From: Sphaerotilus sp.
GTDB taxonomy: Bacteria > Pseudomonadota > Gammaproteobacteria > Burkholderiales > Burkholderiaceae_C
Assembly: GCF_013299175.1 (NCBI RefSeq)
Contig: NZ_JAAFKF010000025.1
Span: 1-41,560, forward strand
DNA: 41,560 nt
Direction: 5' to 3'
Position numbers and translations under genes: made by a program. Below, one piece after another: positions 26,844-35,379 of this stretch. Numbering within the stretch: the first letter of the stretch is position 1; the number at the start of each line of letters is the position of its first letter. The notes under the pieces are model-generated. The model made no database searches, was not told the DNA's origin, and saw only the letters and a program-made list of their open reading frames with translations.

Positions 26844-27869
26844 ATGAAATTCCTGTTTGCCCTGATGCTAAATTTTGTCGTCGCGCTGTCGGTCGGGCAT
26901 GCTCAGACGATCCAGGGAAAAGGCTCATCGTTTCCGCTGGCCTTGTACCTGAAATGGGCCGCCATCTACCAGAAGCAGACTGGCGTGACGATAGACTACA
27001 CCGACATCGGCACCACAGCAGGCTTGGACAGCGTCAAGAAAGGATTGGCGACGTTCGCGGCCAGCAACCGTCCGCTGAAAGAGGAGGAACTCGAGGCACA
27101 CGGGTTGCTGCAGTTTCCCGTCGTCATGAGTGGCGTGGTGCCCGTGGTGAACATGGCGGACGTGCGGCCCGGGCGGCTGCGGCTGAGCAGCGCGGTGCTG
27201 GTGGGCATCTGCACGGGCAAGATCACCCGCTGGACCGATCCCGCCATTCGCCAGCTCAATCCGGATGTCTTTCTGCCCGCCGCCCCCATCACCGTCCTCA
27301 CCCGCCAAGATTCTTCGGGGATGACGTATCTGCTGAGTCATTATCTTTCTCGGTCCAATCCGGAGTGGAAATCAAGAATCGGCGTGGGTCCGGATGTCAA
27401 ATTTCCGGTTGGATTGGCGGTCAACGGGCTGGACAGTACGCTGGCGCAGTTAATTCAGCACCCGAATTCGATCGCTTTTGTAGACTATGCCACTGTACGA
27501 AAAAATCGCCTGACCTATGTGCAGTTGCAGAACAAGACAGGGCATTTTGTCGCGCCTGATTTCGGATCGTTCCAGGCCGCTGCCCGCGGCTTCCCCTGGC
27601 AGGGGGCAATGGACAACACCACGACCGATGCACCCGATCCATCAGCTTGGCCGATTGCCAGCCCATCCTACGTCATCGTGCGTCACCGACATAAAAACAA
27701 CAACACCGCTGTCCATATGCAGCAGGCCTTGGCATTCTTTGAATGGGCGGCTGGTCACGGTGATCAGATCGCGGATGACATTAATTTCGTGCCGATGCCA
27801 TTGGATGTCAAGATGGCGGTCATACGCAGCGTTTCCGATCGGTTGCTCGATAGCGAGCATGTGAAATAA
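26844..27869 (+). CDS. pstS-like: PstS-like periplasmic phosphate-binding protein
   Basis: A 341-residue protein with a Sec signal (FALMLNFVVALSVGHA, cut before QTIQ) and the PstS fold: GKGSSFPLALYLKWA, TDIGTTAG, FAASNRPL, FPVVMSGVVPVVN, GKITRWTDPAI, RQDSSGMT, WPIAS. Against E. coli PstS, the phosphate-ligating Asp56 is Asn (Asn75 here) and Thr141 is Met (Met160), while the Arg, Ser and Gly of the same site are kept (Arg154, Ser158, Gly159). The ligand may therefore differ from phosphate or bind differently. No pstC, pstA or pstB is nearby. A Pho-box-like site lies directly upstream and the next synthetase starts 53 bases after the stop, so the two are probably co-transcribed. Codon use is more A/T-rich in its second half than in its neighbours. 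Confidence 0.85.
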   Translation: MKFLFALMLNFVVALSVGHAQTIQGKGSSFPLALYLKWAAIYQKQTGVTIDYTDIGTTAGLDSVKKGLATFAASNRPLKEEELEAHGLLQFPVVMSGVVPVVNMADVRPGRLRLSSAVLVGICTGKITRWTDPAIRQLNPDVFLPAAPITVLTRQDSSGMTYLLSHYLSRSNPEWKSRIGVGPDVKFPVGLAVNGLDSTLAQLIQHPNSIAFVDYATVRKNRLTYVQLQNKTGHFVAPDFGSFQAAARGFPWQGAMDNTTTDAPDPSAWPIASPSYVIVRHRHKNNNTAVHMQQALAFFEWAAGHGDQIADDINFVPMPLDVKMAVIRSVSDRLLDSEHVK

Positions 27870-27922
27870 AGCGGCGACGCTTGTTCATGCTCAAAGTGCC
27901 CGATCTATTAAATAGAACCAAT

Positions 27923-30900
27923 ATGTCCGATATTTCCTTGGCTGCGATCCGAACCATGGCGTCCCAGATTGACACGATGGCGGCTGTTTTCGAGCAGCAA
28001 CTGTCCCTGGTCGCAAGGAGATATGAACGGGTCACGCCTGGGGCCGGTTGGTCGATGCCGACGGCGCTGCCGGAACAGATCCTCTACGAGGGCGTGGTGG
28101 CGCCGGTACGGGGTCAGCGCGAGATGCTGTTCCTGCTGGCCAAGGACGCGCAAGCGGGTCTGGCTTACACGGAGTGTCTGGCCTTTGCGCTGGAAGGCTG
28201 GACGGATGTCGCGGCGCTGGGGCAGGCGTGGAGCTTCCTGGCCCGTCGCCACGATGCACTTCGGGTGGAGTCGATGGCCGATGATGCCATTCGGGTTTCT
28301 TCGGCCATGCCGCCGTGGGCCGTGGTCGATGGCACGGGCGGGCCACTGGATGACCAGGCCCTGCTGCGCGTGGAGCTTGCAAAAGCCATCGATCCCGCGC
28401 ACGGGCCACTGGCGCGGGCCACCTTGTACCGGGGTCCGCAGGACCGCCATGTGCTGGTGATCGCGGTCCACCACCTGGTGGCAGATGGCTGGTCGCTGGG
28501 CCTGGTGCTGGCTGAATTGGCCACGGTGTACAACGCATTGCGTCAGGGGGCGACACCGGCGCTGCCGCCGGCCCGCTCGTTCAAGGACTATGCCGACTGG
28601 CTGGATCGACAGCCGCCGCAGGCCCGCGGTGCCACGCCGGTGCGTGACGCCTCTCGCCTGATCCTGCCCGGCGACGCCAGTGGCCCGGTGGGCGAGGGAT
28701 TCCAGGGTTTCCGCTTGCATCGGCGCAGCCCGCGTCTGCCGGGACAGGCCGAGGGAACGGCCGACGGGTTTTTCGCCCGCGTGCGGCGGTGTGCCCGGAC
28801 GCTGGGGGTGTCGCCCGTGGTGGTCCTCCTCGGCAGCTTCGTCGTCTTGCTCGGCCGCTTGTCGGGACAGCGCCGCTTGCGCATCGGGCTGCCGTTCGCC
28901 GGGCACAGCTTTGCCGAGATGCCGGTCATGGTGGGCATGGCGTCTGCCGTGATGCCGCTGGAGGTCGATCTCGGGGCCGATCCGACCTTCCACTATGTCC
29001 TGCGCGCCGTCAGCGAGTCCTTGGCCCAAGCCCGCTCGACCGCCGCCGGACTCTTTGCCGACGGGTCGGGATCGGTGTCCCCGGTGTCCGTGCTGTTCAA
29101 CATCGACCCGGGTGTTCGACTCGACTTCGACGGGCTGCGTCTGCTGCCGCTGCCGCTGCCGCTGACGCATGTGAAGACCGAGCTGTTCCTCAACCTGCTG
29201 GAACTCAATGGCGAGGTGCTCCTGGACTTCGACTGTCATGCGGGGCTGGCCTCGCCGGCGCGGGCGGGGTTGTGGCTGGACGGGTGGCTGCACTTGCTGG
29301 GGCATGCCCTGGACCAACCAGACGCACCGATCGCCACCCTGACGCTGGGACCGCTGACAGGGGTGGTGGCGCAGCCCGGGCTTCGGTTGCTCGATGGCCT
29401 GGGTGGCGATGCCGCGGTCGGTATTCCGGCCCGGCTGTGGCGCCAAGGGCCCTCGACAGGGTTCGAAGACACCGGGTCGCTGGCCCATGTCGAGGCGGAC
29501 GGGCGTGTGCAGGTGCTGGGCCTCGCCGACCGTTACCTGCGCCTGGCCGACGGCTGGGTGGACCTGGACGCCGTGGAGCAGGCCCTGCAATCCCATCCCT
29601 CGGTGCGCCAGGCCGTGGCCTTGGTGGAGACCGGGGCACTCACCGCGTTCGTGGTCCCGCACATCGCCCAGGGGTTGAGGCCGGCGGTGCTCGATGGCCA
29701 TGTGCGTCCGCTGCTGGCCGGGCATGCCTGCCCGGCAGCGTATGTCGAGCTGACCGCCCTGCCGCTGGACCGCGGCGGTCGGCCAGACGGTGCGGCGCTG
29801 CGGGCCGATGCGTCCATGCGGCAACCGGCCCAGGCGAAGGTCGCCCCACGCAATGCGCTGGAGACTCGTCTGGCGGGGCTGTGGGCGCAGGTGCTGGGCC
29901 TGTCGGCGCCGCCCGGGGTCACGGACGATTTCTTCGTGCTCGGTGGTCACAGCCTCAAGGCGGTGGCGCTGGTGAACAGCATCGCCCGGGATTTCGGCAA
30001 GAGCGTTCCGGTCGGGGCTTTTTTCAGGGCCCCCACCATCGCGGCCCTGGCCGAGCTGCTGGCGTCCGCACACGAGATGGACCCCATCCCGCGCCGGGTG
30101 CCCGCCGAGTGGTCGGCGCCATCCCATGCCCAGCGTCGCCTGTGGCTGCTGGAGCAGCTCAATCCCGGGCAGCAGGCGTACAACATGGGGTTCGTGCTCA
30201 GGCGCACCCGCCCGCTGTCACCGTCGGGGCTGATCACCACGTTCGAGCGTCTGGCCGAGCGGCACGAATCGCTGCGCAGCACCCTCGTGGAACGCGATGC
30301 CGCGCCTTGGATGCAGGTGGCGCAGGCGCTCGTGCCCGCGTTGCCGGTGCATGACCTGCGCGGCCTGGCGGATGCTCCGGCCCGGATGGATGCGGTGGCG
30401 CAACAGGTCGTGGGGACGCCCTTCGATCTGGAGACACCGCCGCTGTGGCGCTGTGCCTTGCTGCGCCTGGACACCGGGGATGCGCTGGTCGTGGGTCTGC
30501 ACCATGCGATCGGTGACAACTGGTCGATCGCGGTCTGGGTGCGGGATTTCCTCGCGTTGCTGCAGCAGGAAGAGACCGGTGGAGGCGCGCCGGCCCTGCC
30601 TGCGCTGGAGGTCCAGTACGGCGACTACGCTGCATGGCACAACGCCCGGGTCGCGGCCAACGCCTTGTCGCTGGCCTACTGGTCCGACCGGCTGGCCGAT
30701 GCCCCCGCCGTGCTGCAGTTGCCGACCTGCCGGCCGCGACAGGCGTGGAATGCGCCGACGTCCGCCCGCGATGCCGGGCGCAGTTGCACGCACCCGCTGT
30801 CGTCGCGGGCCGTGGCGGCGATGCAGACCCTGTGCGCGAGCCGAGGTCTCACGGGTTTCATGGTGCTGGTGGCCGCCTGGCGCCTGTGGCTCTGGGCGCG

Positions 30901-33900
30901 GACGGGCCAGCGTGATGCCGTGATCGGCACCTTGCACGCCGGTCGGGACCACCCCGCACTGGCCGATCAGATCGGGTTTTTCGTCAACACGCTGCCGCTG
31001 CGCGACACACTGGTGCCGGAGGCGTCGTTCTTCGATCTGCTCGACCAGACACGACAGACCGTGCTGGACGCTTTCGAGCATGCCGAGATGCCGTTCAACG
31101 TCCTGGCCGAGCGGCTGCAGTTGCCCCGGTCGGTGGGGGGCAATCCGCTGTTCGAGGTCATGCTCACCATGGACGACTGGCAGGACATCGACACCTGGGT
31201 CGATCAGGCCGGCTGCCGGGTCCACGAGGTCGAATTGCCCGTCAGCCAGTTCGAATTGACGCTCTCCGGCGTGGAGCATCCGCAGGGGCTGGAGCTGCGG
31301 ATGCAGTACCGCACGGCACTCTGGGATGCGGCCATCATCGAAGGCTGGTTGCGGGAGGTCGATGCGCTGCTGGGTGCTGCCTGCACCGACCCCGGCCAGT
31401 GCCTTTCCACACTGGCCCGGCCGGCCGATCTGGTCGTGCCCGATGCGTCGGCCGGTGTGGTGGCGGCATTCGAGGTCTGGCGGCGCCGTCAGCCGCAGGC
31501 GGTGGCCGTGCTGGGGCCGTCTGGCCTGAGCTACGAGGCGCTGGGTCTGGCGGTGGATGGCCTGGCCCGGCGTCTCGTGCAGGACGGCGTCGGGGCGGTG
31601 GCTGGGCGCGAGGAGGTGGTCGCGGTGCTGGTCGGGCGGTCCTGGCACCTGCCGGTGGCCACGCTGGGCGTCATGAAGGCGGGGGCCGCCGTGCTGCTGC
31701 TGGATGCGGCTTACCCGGATGAGCGGCTGTCGTTCCTGTTGCGGGATGCACGCTGCACCTGGCTCGTGACCGATGCCGAGCACGCCGAACGGGCAGGGCA
31801 GTGGACGCAGGATGGCGCCCTCTCGCTGCTGAGGCTGGACGCCGCCCCTGGGCCGACCGCATCGGTGGCGCTACCGACCTGCCGGCCCACCGACTTGGCG
31901 TACATCGTCTACACCTCCGGCTCGACCGGCCAGCCCAAGGGCGTGATGGTCGAGCAGGGCGCCCTGGCCGATCATCTGGCGGGCATGACGCCGATCGTGG
32001 GCATCACCCCCGGGGACCGCAGCCTGGTGTTTGCCTCGGCCGGGGTGGATGCGGTGATCGAGCAGATGCTGCTGCCGCTGCTCAATGGCGCGGCCCTGCA
32101 TGTGGCCGATCAGGAACGCTACTCGCCCGAGGCACTCGTGCAACGCTGGCGTGACCTCGACCTGAACATCCTCGACCTGCCGCCCGTGTTCTGGGGCGAG
32201 CTGATCGCGCTGGGGCAGCGCGACGCCGACACGGTTCGGGGGCTGATGCTCAAGACGCTGCTGGTGGGCGGAGAGGACATGACCCCGGCGCGGGTGGCCG
32301 GCTGGTACGCCCTGCCGCTGTACTGTGCCCGTCTGGTCAATGCCTACGGCCCGACCGAGGCCACCATCACGCCGACGGCCGCGTGGATCGCCCCCCAGGC
32401 CGCCGGGCAGACCCGCATCCCCATCGGCCAGCCGGTCGGTCGGCGGCGGGCGCGTGTCGTGCGGCCCGACGGGAGCGATGCCCCTGCGGGTGAAGCCGGG
32501 GAGCTGTGGCTGGGCGGCGCATCGCTGGCGCGCGGTTACCTGCACCAGCCCGCGCTGTCGGACCAGAAGTTCGTGACCACGGCCGATGGGCAACGCTGGT
32601 ACCGCACCGGGGATCTGGCCCGGTGGCGACCTGATGCGCAGCTTGAATTCCTGGGCCGGGCCGATCGACAGGTCAAGCTGCGCGGATTCCGGATCGAACC
32701 CGACGAGATCGAGGATGCGCTGCGGCACTGCTTCGATGTGGTGGACGCCGCCGTGACCCTGGAACACACGCCCGAGGGCGAGTGCCTGCTGGCCTGGATC
32801 GTCGCGGCCCCGGGTGCGGCCCTGACACGGGCGGAGGTCGTGGCGCAGCTCGTCCACCGGCTGCCGGCCCACATGGTGCCGGCACGTTACCAGTGCATCG
32901 ATCACCTGCCGGTCACGCAGGGTGGCAAGCTGGACCGTGCGGCGCTTCATGCGCAGCCCATGCGCGCGCTGCAGGACGATGCCGGGCCGAATCCCGTGAC
33001 CCTCTCCCCGACGGTGCAGGTGCTGTGTGCGCTGCTGGGCGAGGTCTTGCAGGTGGCCGAGGTTCGGCCCCGTGACAATTTCTTCGCCCTCGGCGGGCAC
33101 AGCCTGAAAGCGGTCCAGGTGCTGGCCCGTGTGCGCGAGCGTCTCGGGGTGGCGTTGTCGTTGCGCGACCTCTTCGCCAGCGCGACGGTGGCGGATCTGG
33201 CGGCCATCGCCGATGGGGCCGCCCCTGACGTCACGGCCAAAGGCACCCTCCCCACCGTGTCGCGCACGCAGGATCTGCCGGCCTCGGCGGGCCAGCGCCG
33301 GCTCTGGCTGCTGCAGGCCCGCCAGCCAGATCTGGTGGCGTTCAACATGGTGGCGGGACTGCGCATCACTGGGGCACTGGATGTGCCGGCGCTGGCTGCA
33401 GCCTGTCGGGCCGTGGTGTGGCGGCATGAAGTGCTGCGCACGCGGCTGGTCATGCGGGCGGGCAGTCTGGTGCAGGACATCCTTCCGGGCGAGGGTGGGT
33501 TTGCGCTGCAATGCGAGACCACCGACACCGAACGCCAGGAGCACCAGGAGCACCAGGAAGAAGCGGTTCTGGCCGAGGAGCTGAACCGGCCCTTCCTGCT
33601 GGAGTCCGAGCTGCCGCTGCGCATGCGCTTGCTGAGCACCCGCGAGACGAAGGCGTCCGACGGCTGGCGCCACCTGCTCGTCATCAACGTCCACCATGCG
33701 GCCTTCGATGGCTGGTCCGCCAACGTGATGTTCTCCGATCTGGCGGTGCTGTACGCCGCCGCCCGGGCCGGGGGCCGTGAGGGTGGATCGGCGGATCTCG
33801 TGCGCCGCAGCGGACTGCCCTCACTGACGCTGCAGTACGCCGATCACGCCCACTGGCAATGCCGAGCCATCCCGCCGGCCCATCGCCGCTACTGGTTGTC

Positions 33901-34687
33901 ACGGTTCGATGCCGACGACCTGCCGGTTCTGGCGCTGCCCTGTGACCGCCCGAGACCGGAGCGCCTGAGCGGGCGTGGCGGGATGGTGGTGCAGTCTTTC
34001 GGGGCGCAGACCAGCCAGCGGCTGCACGCGCTGGCCCGGCAGGAGGGCGTGACGCTGTTTGCCGTGATGGCGGCACTGACCATGGCCCAGCTCCACGGAC
34101 TCTCGGGCAGCCGTGACCTGATCCTGGGCACCGCCGTGGCCGGGCGCGAGGACCACCGGCTGGAGAACCAGATCGGGTTCTACGTCAACATGCTGCCCCT
34201 GCGCGTCCGCATCGACCCGTCGGACTCGATGCGCACGCTGGTGCGGCAGATGGGCGGTACGGCCCGCGAGGCGCTCCAGCACCAGGACTACCCGTTCGAC
34301 GAACTCGTGGAGGCGCTGGACCCTGCGCGCCTGCCCGGACGGCAACCACTGTTCGATGTGGTGCTGATCCTCCAGAACCTCGCGCCGATGCACCTGGACC
34401 TGGTGGACGCACAGACCCACCTGGTCCACGACCGCAGCGTCAGTGCCAAATACGACCTGATGTACATGGTCGAGGGGGAGGAGGTGCTGGACCTGCACCT
34501 GGAGTACGCACTGGACCTGTTCGACGAATCCACCGCCTTGCGCATGGCGCGGGCGATGACTGAACTGGCCGCGGCGGTGGTCCAGGCCCCGGATCAGGTT
34601 TTGTCGGAATGGCTCGCGCCGCCTGTGCAAACCCACCCACCTGCTGCAGCGCATGCCTGCATGCCCTTGTCCGATGACGAATGGTGA
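27923..34687 (+). CDS. NRPS C-(remnant A)-PCP-C-A-PCP-C
   Basis: A synthetase of about 2254 residues. C1 has HHLVADGWS (from His183) and an opening (PVRGQREMLFLLAKDAQAG) like C domains that follow polyketide/aminotransferase units. Next, about 130 residues hold only the C-terminal end of an A domain. PCP1 has LGGHSL (Ser677). C2 has HHAIGDNWS (from 860). A2 is complete (about 1190-1660; YTSGSTGQPKG near 1330), with pocket residues D-A-E-D-L-G-A-I-T-K, whose two acidic positions suggest a basic residue such as Lys. PCP2 has LGGHSL (Ser1727). The last domain is a C domain (HHAAFDGWS from 1924) with no A or PCP after it. This C can serve the C-less A-PCP that opens the protein at 18610. Start uncertain: ATG 27923 chosen; ATG 27887 is in frame, neither has a good Shine-Dalgarno, and the region is A/T-rich. 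Confidence 0.9.
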   Translation: MSDISLAAIRTMASQIDTMAAVFEQQLSLVARRYERVTPGAGWSMPTALPEQILYEGVVAPVRGQREMLFLLAKDAQAGLAYTECLAFALEGWTDVAALGQAWSFLARRHDALRVESMADDAIRVSSAMPPWAVVDGTGGPLDDQALLRVELAKAIDPAHGPLARATLYRGPQDRHVLVIAVHHLVADGWSLGLVLAELATVYNALRQGATPALPPARSFKDYADWLDRQPPQARGATPVRDASRLILPGDASGPVGEGFQGFRLHRRSPRLPGQAEGTADGFFARVRRCARTLGVSPVVVLLGSFVVLLGRLSGQRRLRIGLPFAGHSFAEMPVMVGMASAVMPLEVDLGADPTFHYVLRAVSESLAQARSTAAGLFADGSGSVSPVSVLFNIDPGVRLDFDGLRLLPLPLPLTHVKTELFLNLLELNGEVLLDFDCHAGLASPARAGLWLDGWLHLLGHALDQPDAPIATLTLGPLTGVVAQPGLRLLDGLGGDAAVGIPARLWRQGPSTGFEDTGSLAHVEADGRVQVLGLADRYLRLADGWVDLDAVEQALQSHPSVRQAVALVETGALTAFVVPHIAQGLRPAVLDGHVRPLLAGHACPAAYVELTALPLDRGGRPDGAALRADASMRQPAQAKVAPRNALETRLAGLWAQVLGLSAPPGVTDDFFVLGGHSLKAVALVNSIARDFGKSVPVGAFFRAPTIAALAELLASAHEMDPIPRRVPAEWSAPSHAQRRLWLLEQLNPGQQAYNMGFVLRRTRPLSPSGLITTFERLAERHESLRSTLVERDAAPWMQVAQALVPALPVHDLRGLADAPARMDAVAQQVVGTPFDLETPPLWRCALLRLDTGDALVVGLHHAIGDNWSIAVWVRDFLALLQQEETGGGAPALPALEVQYGDYAAWHNARVAANALSLAYWSDRLADAPAVLQLPTCRPRQAWNAPTSARDAGRSCTHPLSSRAVAAMQTLCASRGLTGFMVLVAAWRLWLWARTGQRDAVIGTLHAGRDHPALADQIGFFVNTLPLRDTLVPEASFFDLLDQTRQTVLDAFEHAEMPFNVLAERLQLPRSVGGNPLFEVMLTMDDWQDIDTWVDQAGCRVHEVELPVSQFELTLSGVEHPQGLELRMQYRTALWDAAIIEGWLREVDALLGAACTDPGQCLSTLARPADLVVPDASAGVVAAFEVWRRRQPQAVAVLGPSGLSYEALGLAVDGLARRLVQDGVGAVAGREEVVAVLVGRSWHLPVATLGVMKAGAAVLLLDAAYPDERLSFLLRDARCTWLVTDAEHAERAGQWTQDGALSLLRLDAAPGPTASVALPTCRPTDLAYIVYTSGSTGQPKGVMVEQGALADHLAGMTPIVGITPGDRSLVFASAGVDAVIEQMLLPLLNGAALHVADQERYSPEALVQRWRDLDLNILDLPPVFWGELIALGQRDADTVRGLMLKTLLVGGEDMTPARVAGWYALPLYCARLVNAYGPTEATITPTAAWIAPQAAGQTRIPIGQPVGRRRARVVRPDGSDAPAGEAGELWLGGASLARGYLHQPALSDQKFVTTADGQRWYRTGDLARWRPDAQLEFLGRADRQVKLRGFRIEPDEIEDALRHCFDVVDAAVTLEHTPEGECLLAWIVAAPGAALTRAEVVAQLVHRLPAHMVPARYQCIDHLPVTQGGKLDRAALHAQPMRALQDDAGPNPVTLSPTVQVLCALLGEVLQVAEVRPRDNFFALGGHSLKAVQVLARVRERLGVALSLRDLFASATVADLAAIADGAAPDVTAKGTLPTVSRTQDLPASAGQRRLWLLQARQPDLVAFNMVAGLRITGALDVPALAAACRAVVWRHEVLRTRLVMRAGSLVQDILPGEGGFALQCETTDTERQEHQEHQEEAVLAEELNRPFLLESELPLRMRLLSTRETKASDGWRHLLVINVHHAAFDGWSANVMFSDLAVLYAAARAGGREGGSADLVRRSGLPSLTLQYADHAHWQCRAIPPAHRRYWLSRFDADDLPVLALPCDRPRPERLSGRGGMVVQSFGAQTSQRLHALARQEGVTLFAVMAALTMAQLHGLSGSRDLILGTAVAGREDHRLENQIGFYVNMLPLRVRIDPSDSMRTLVRQMGGTAREALQHQDYPFDELVEALDPARLPGRQPLFDVVLILQNLAPMHLDLVDAQTHLVHDRSVSAKYDLMYMVEGEEVLDLHLEYALDLFDESTALRMARAMTELAAAVVQAPDQVLSEWLAPPVQTHPPAAAHACMPLSDDEW
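29415..29815 (+). other. Vestigial adenylation domain (core deleted)
   Basis: Between C1 and PCP1 only the tail of an A domain remains. DAAVGIPARLW aligns with the region before core A6, FEDTGSLAHVEADG with A7 (YRTGD), LGLADRYLRLADGWVDLDAVE with A8, and LDRGGRPDGAAL with A10, where the catalytic Lys is Arg. Core motifs A1-A5, including the ATP loop and the whole substrate pocket, are missing, about 370 residues, with the frame kept. The carrier and C domain on either side keep their active-site motifs. Confidence 0.82.
33535..33561 (+). repeat. 9-bp tandem repeat within terminal C domain
   Basis: CCAGGAGCA occurs twice, followed by the variant CCAGGAAGA, giving the residues QEHQEHQEE in a surface loop of the last condensation domain. 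The repeat is in frame. Confidence 0.75.
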
Positions 34688-34750
34688 GTCTGCTGCTGTG
34701 CGTTGTGCCGACGTTGCCACCGCTCGAAAACACCCAACCCTGACCTGTCC

Positions 34751-35296
34751 ATGATTCTCCGATTGCTCGCCAAAATCTTCTCTTCCTGCCCCCTTCCGAT
34801 CCAGGTTCTGCTGCTGGGAGGCGGGCTGGGGTTCAAAGCCGTCGCATTGGCGGCTGCCGCCTCGGTGCCCGCCCCGGCGCATGCGGCCTCGTCTGTCAAG
34901 GCGATGCGCATTCCCCCCAGCTCCATCATCGTTTCCGTGCGGCGTGCCTATGTGTTCGGGCAGGGACGTGACCGCTACTGCTCGCCTGAAATCTCGGTGT
35001 TCAACCAGGCCAGCAAGAGCATCAGCATCGTCATGATCGCGGCCGAATACACCCAGACCCTCAACGGTGTTGCCAAAAAGGTCGGCAACACCCACACGCG
35101 GTTCAACGTCGATCCGGGCGACACGGTGGTGACCGGTTTCTACCGGCTGTCCACGGACACCTGCGACAACATCACGGCACGCGCATCCGTCTCGGTCTGC
35201 CTGTGGCGTGACCGGTCGGAGTGCCACGACCGGGTGGTGTTCTCCGATTCGGGCCAGATCCCGATGCAGGACACCGAAGCCGAGACCACCCCATGA
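34751..35296 (+). CDS. Secreted protein of unknown function, Cys-containing
   Basis: A 181-residue protein whose first 45 residues are a long signal region (MILRLLAKIFSSCPLPIQ, then LLLGGGLGFKAVALAAAA) with likely cleavage after PAHA. The mature domain contains four cysteines (in YCSPEIS, DTCDN, VCLWR and ECHD), enough for two disulfides, and alternates strands such as IIVSVRRAYVFGQG and KSISIVMIAAEY, suggesting a small beta-rich periplasmic protein. I do not recognise the family. It sits 63 bases after the synthetase stop and immediately before the small membrane protein and the exporter, so it may be an accessory of export. Start at ATG 34751; an upstream in-frame ATG at 34703 would add residues that do not look like a signal peptide. 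Confidence 0.65.
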   Translation: MILRLLAKIFSSCPLPIQVLLLGGGLGFKAVALAAAASVPAPAHAASSVKAMRIPPSSIIVSVRRAYVFGQGRDRYCSPEISVFNQASKSISIVMIAAEYTQTLNGVAKKVGNTHTRFNVDPGDTVVTGFYRLSTDTCDNITARASVSVCLWRDRSECHDRVVFSDSGQIPMQDTEAETTP

Positions 35297-35379
35297 GCGG
35301 TGTGCAGGCCACCACCTGTACCTGTACCTGTATTTGTACCTGTACTCCCAGGGGCAACACATGCTTTCCATGTACCTGA
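35293..35379 (+). CDS. Possible Cys-rich microprotein
   Basis: A 28-codon frame beginning at the ATG that overlaps the upstream stop (ATGA). It reads MSGVQATT, five Cys alternating with Thr/Ile (CTCTCICTC), then TPRGNTCFPCT, seven Cys in all. The run is produced by the hexamer repeat beneath it, so it may be accidental. It overlaps the start of the membrane protein at 35361, so its translation could simply couple the two genes. Confidence 0.25.
   Translation: MSGVQATTCTCTCICTCTPRGNTCFPCT
35314..35343 (+). repeat. ACCTGT hexanucleotide repeat
   Basis: Five tandem hexamers, ACCTGT three times, ATTTGT, then ACCTGT, lie in the spacer before the small membrane protein and exporter. They end seven bases before the likely ribosome-binding site of the 35361 gene. 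Confidence 0.8.

Noticed and set aside
28015-28030. Strong Shine-Dalgarno AAGGAG followed by ATATG at 28023 inside the 27923 synthetase gene
   Set aside because: The ATG is out of frame with the synthetase, and the frame it opens is an Arg/Cys-rich shadow without similarity.
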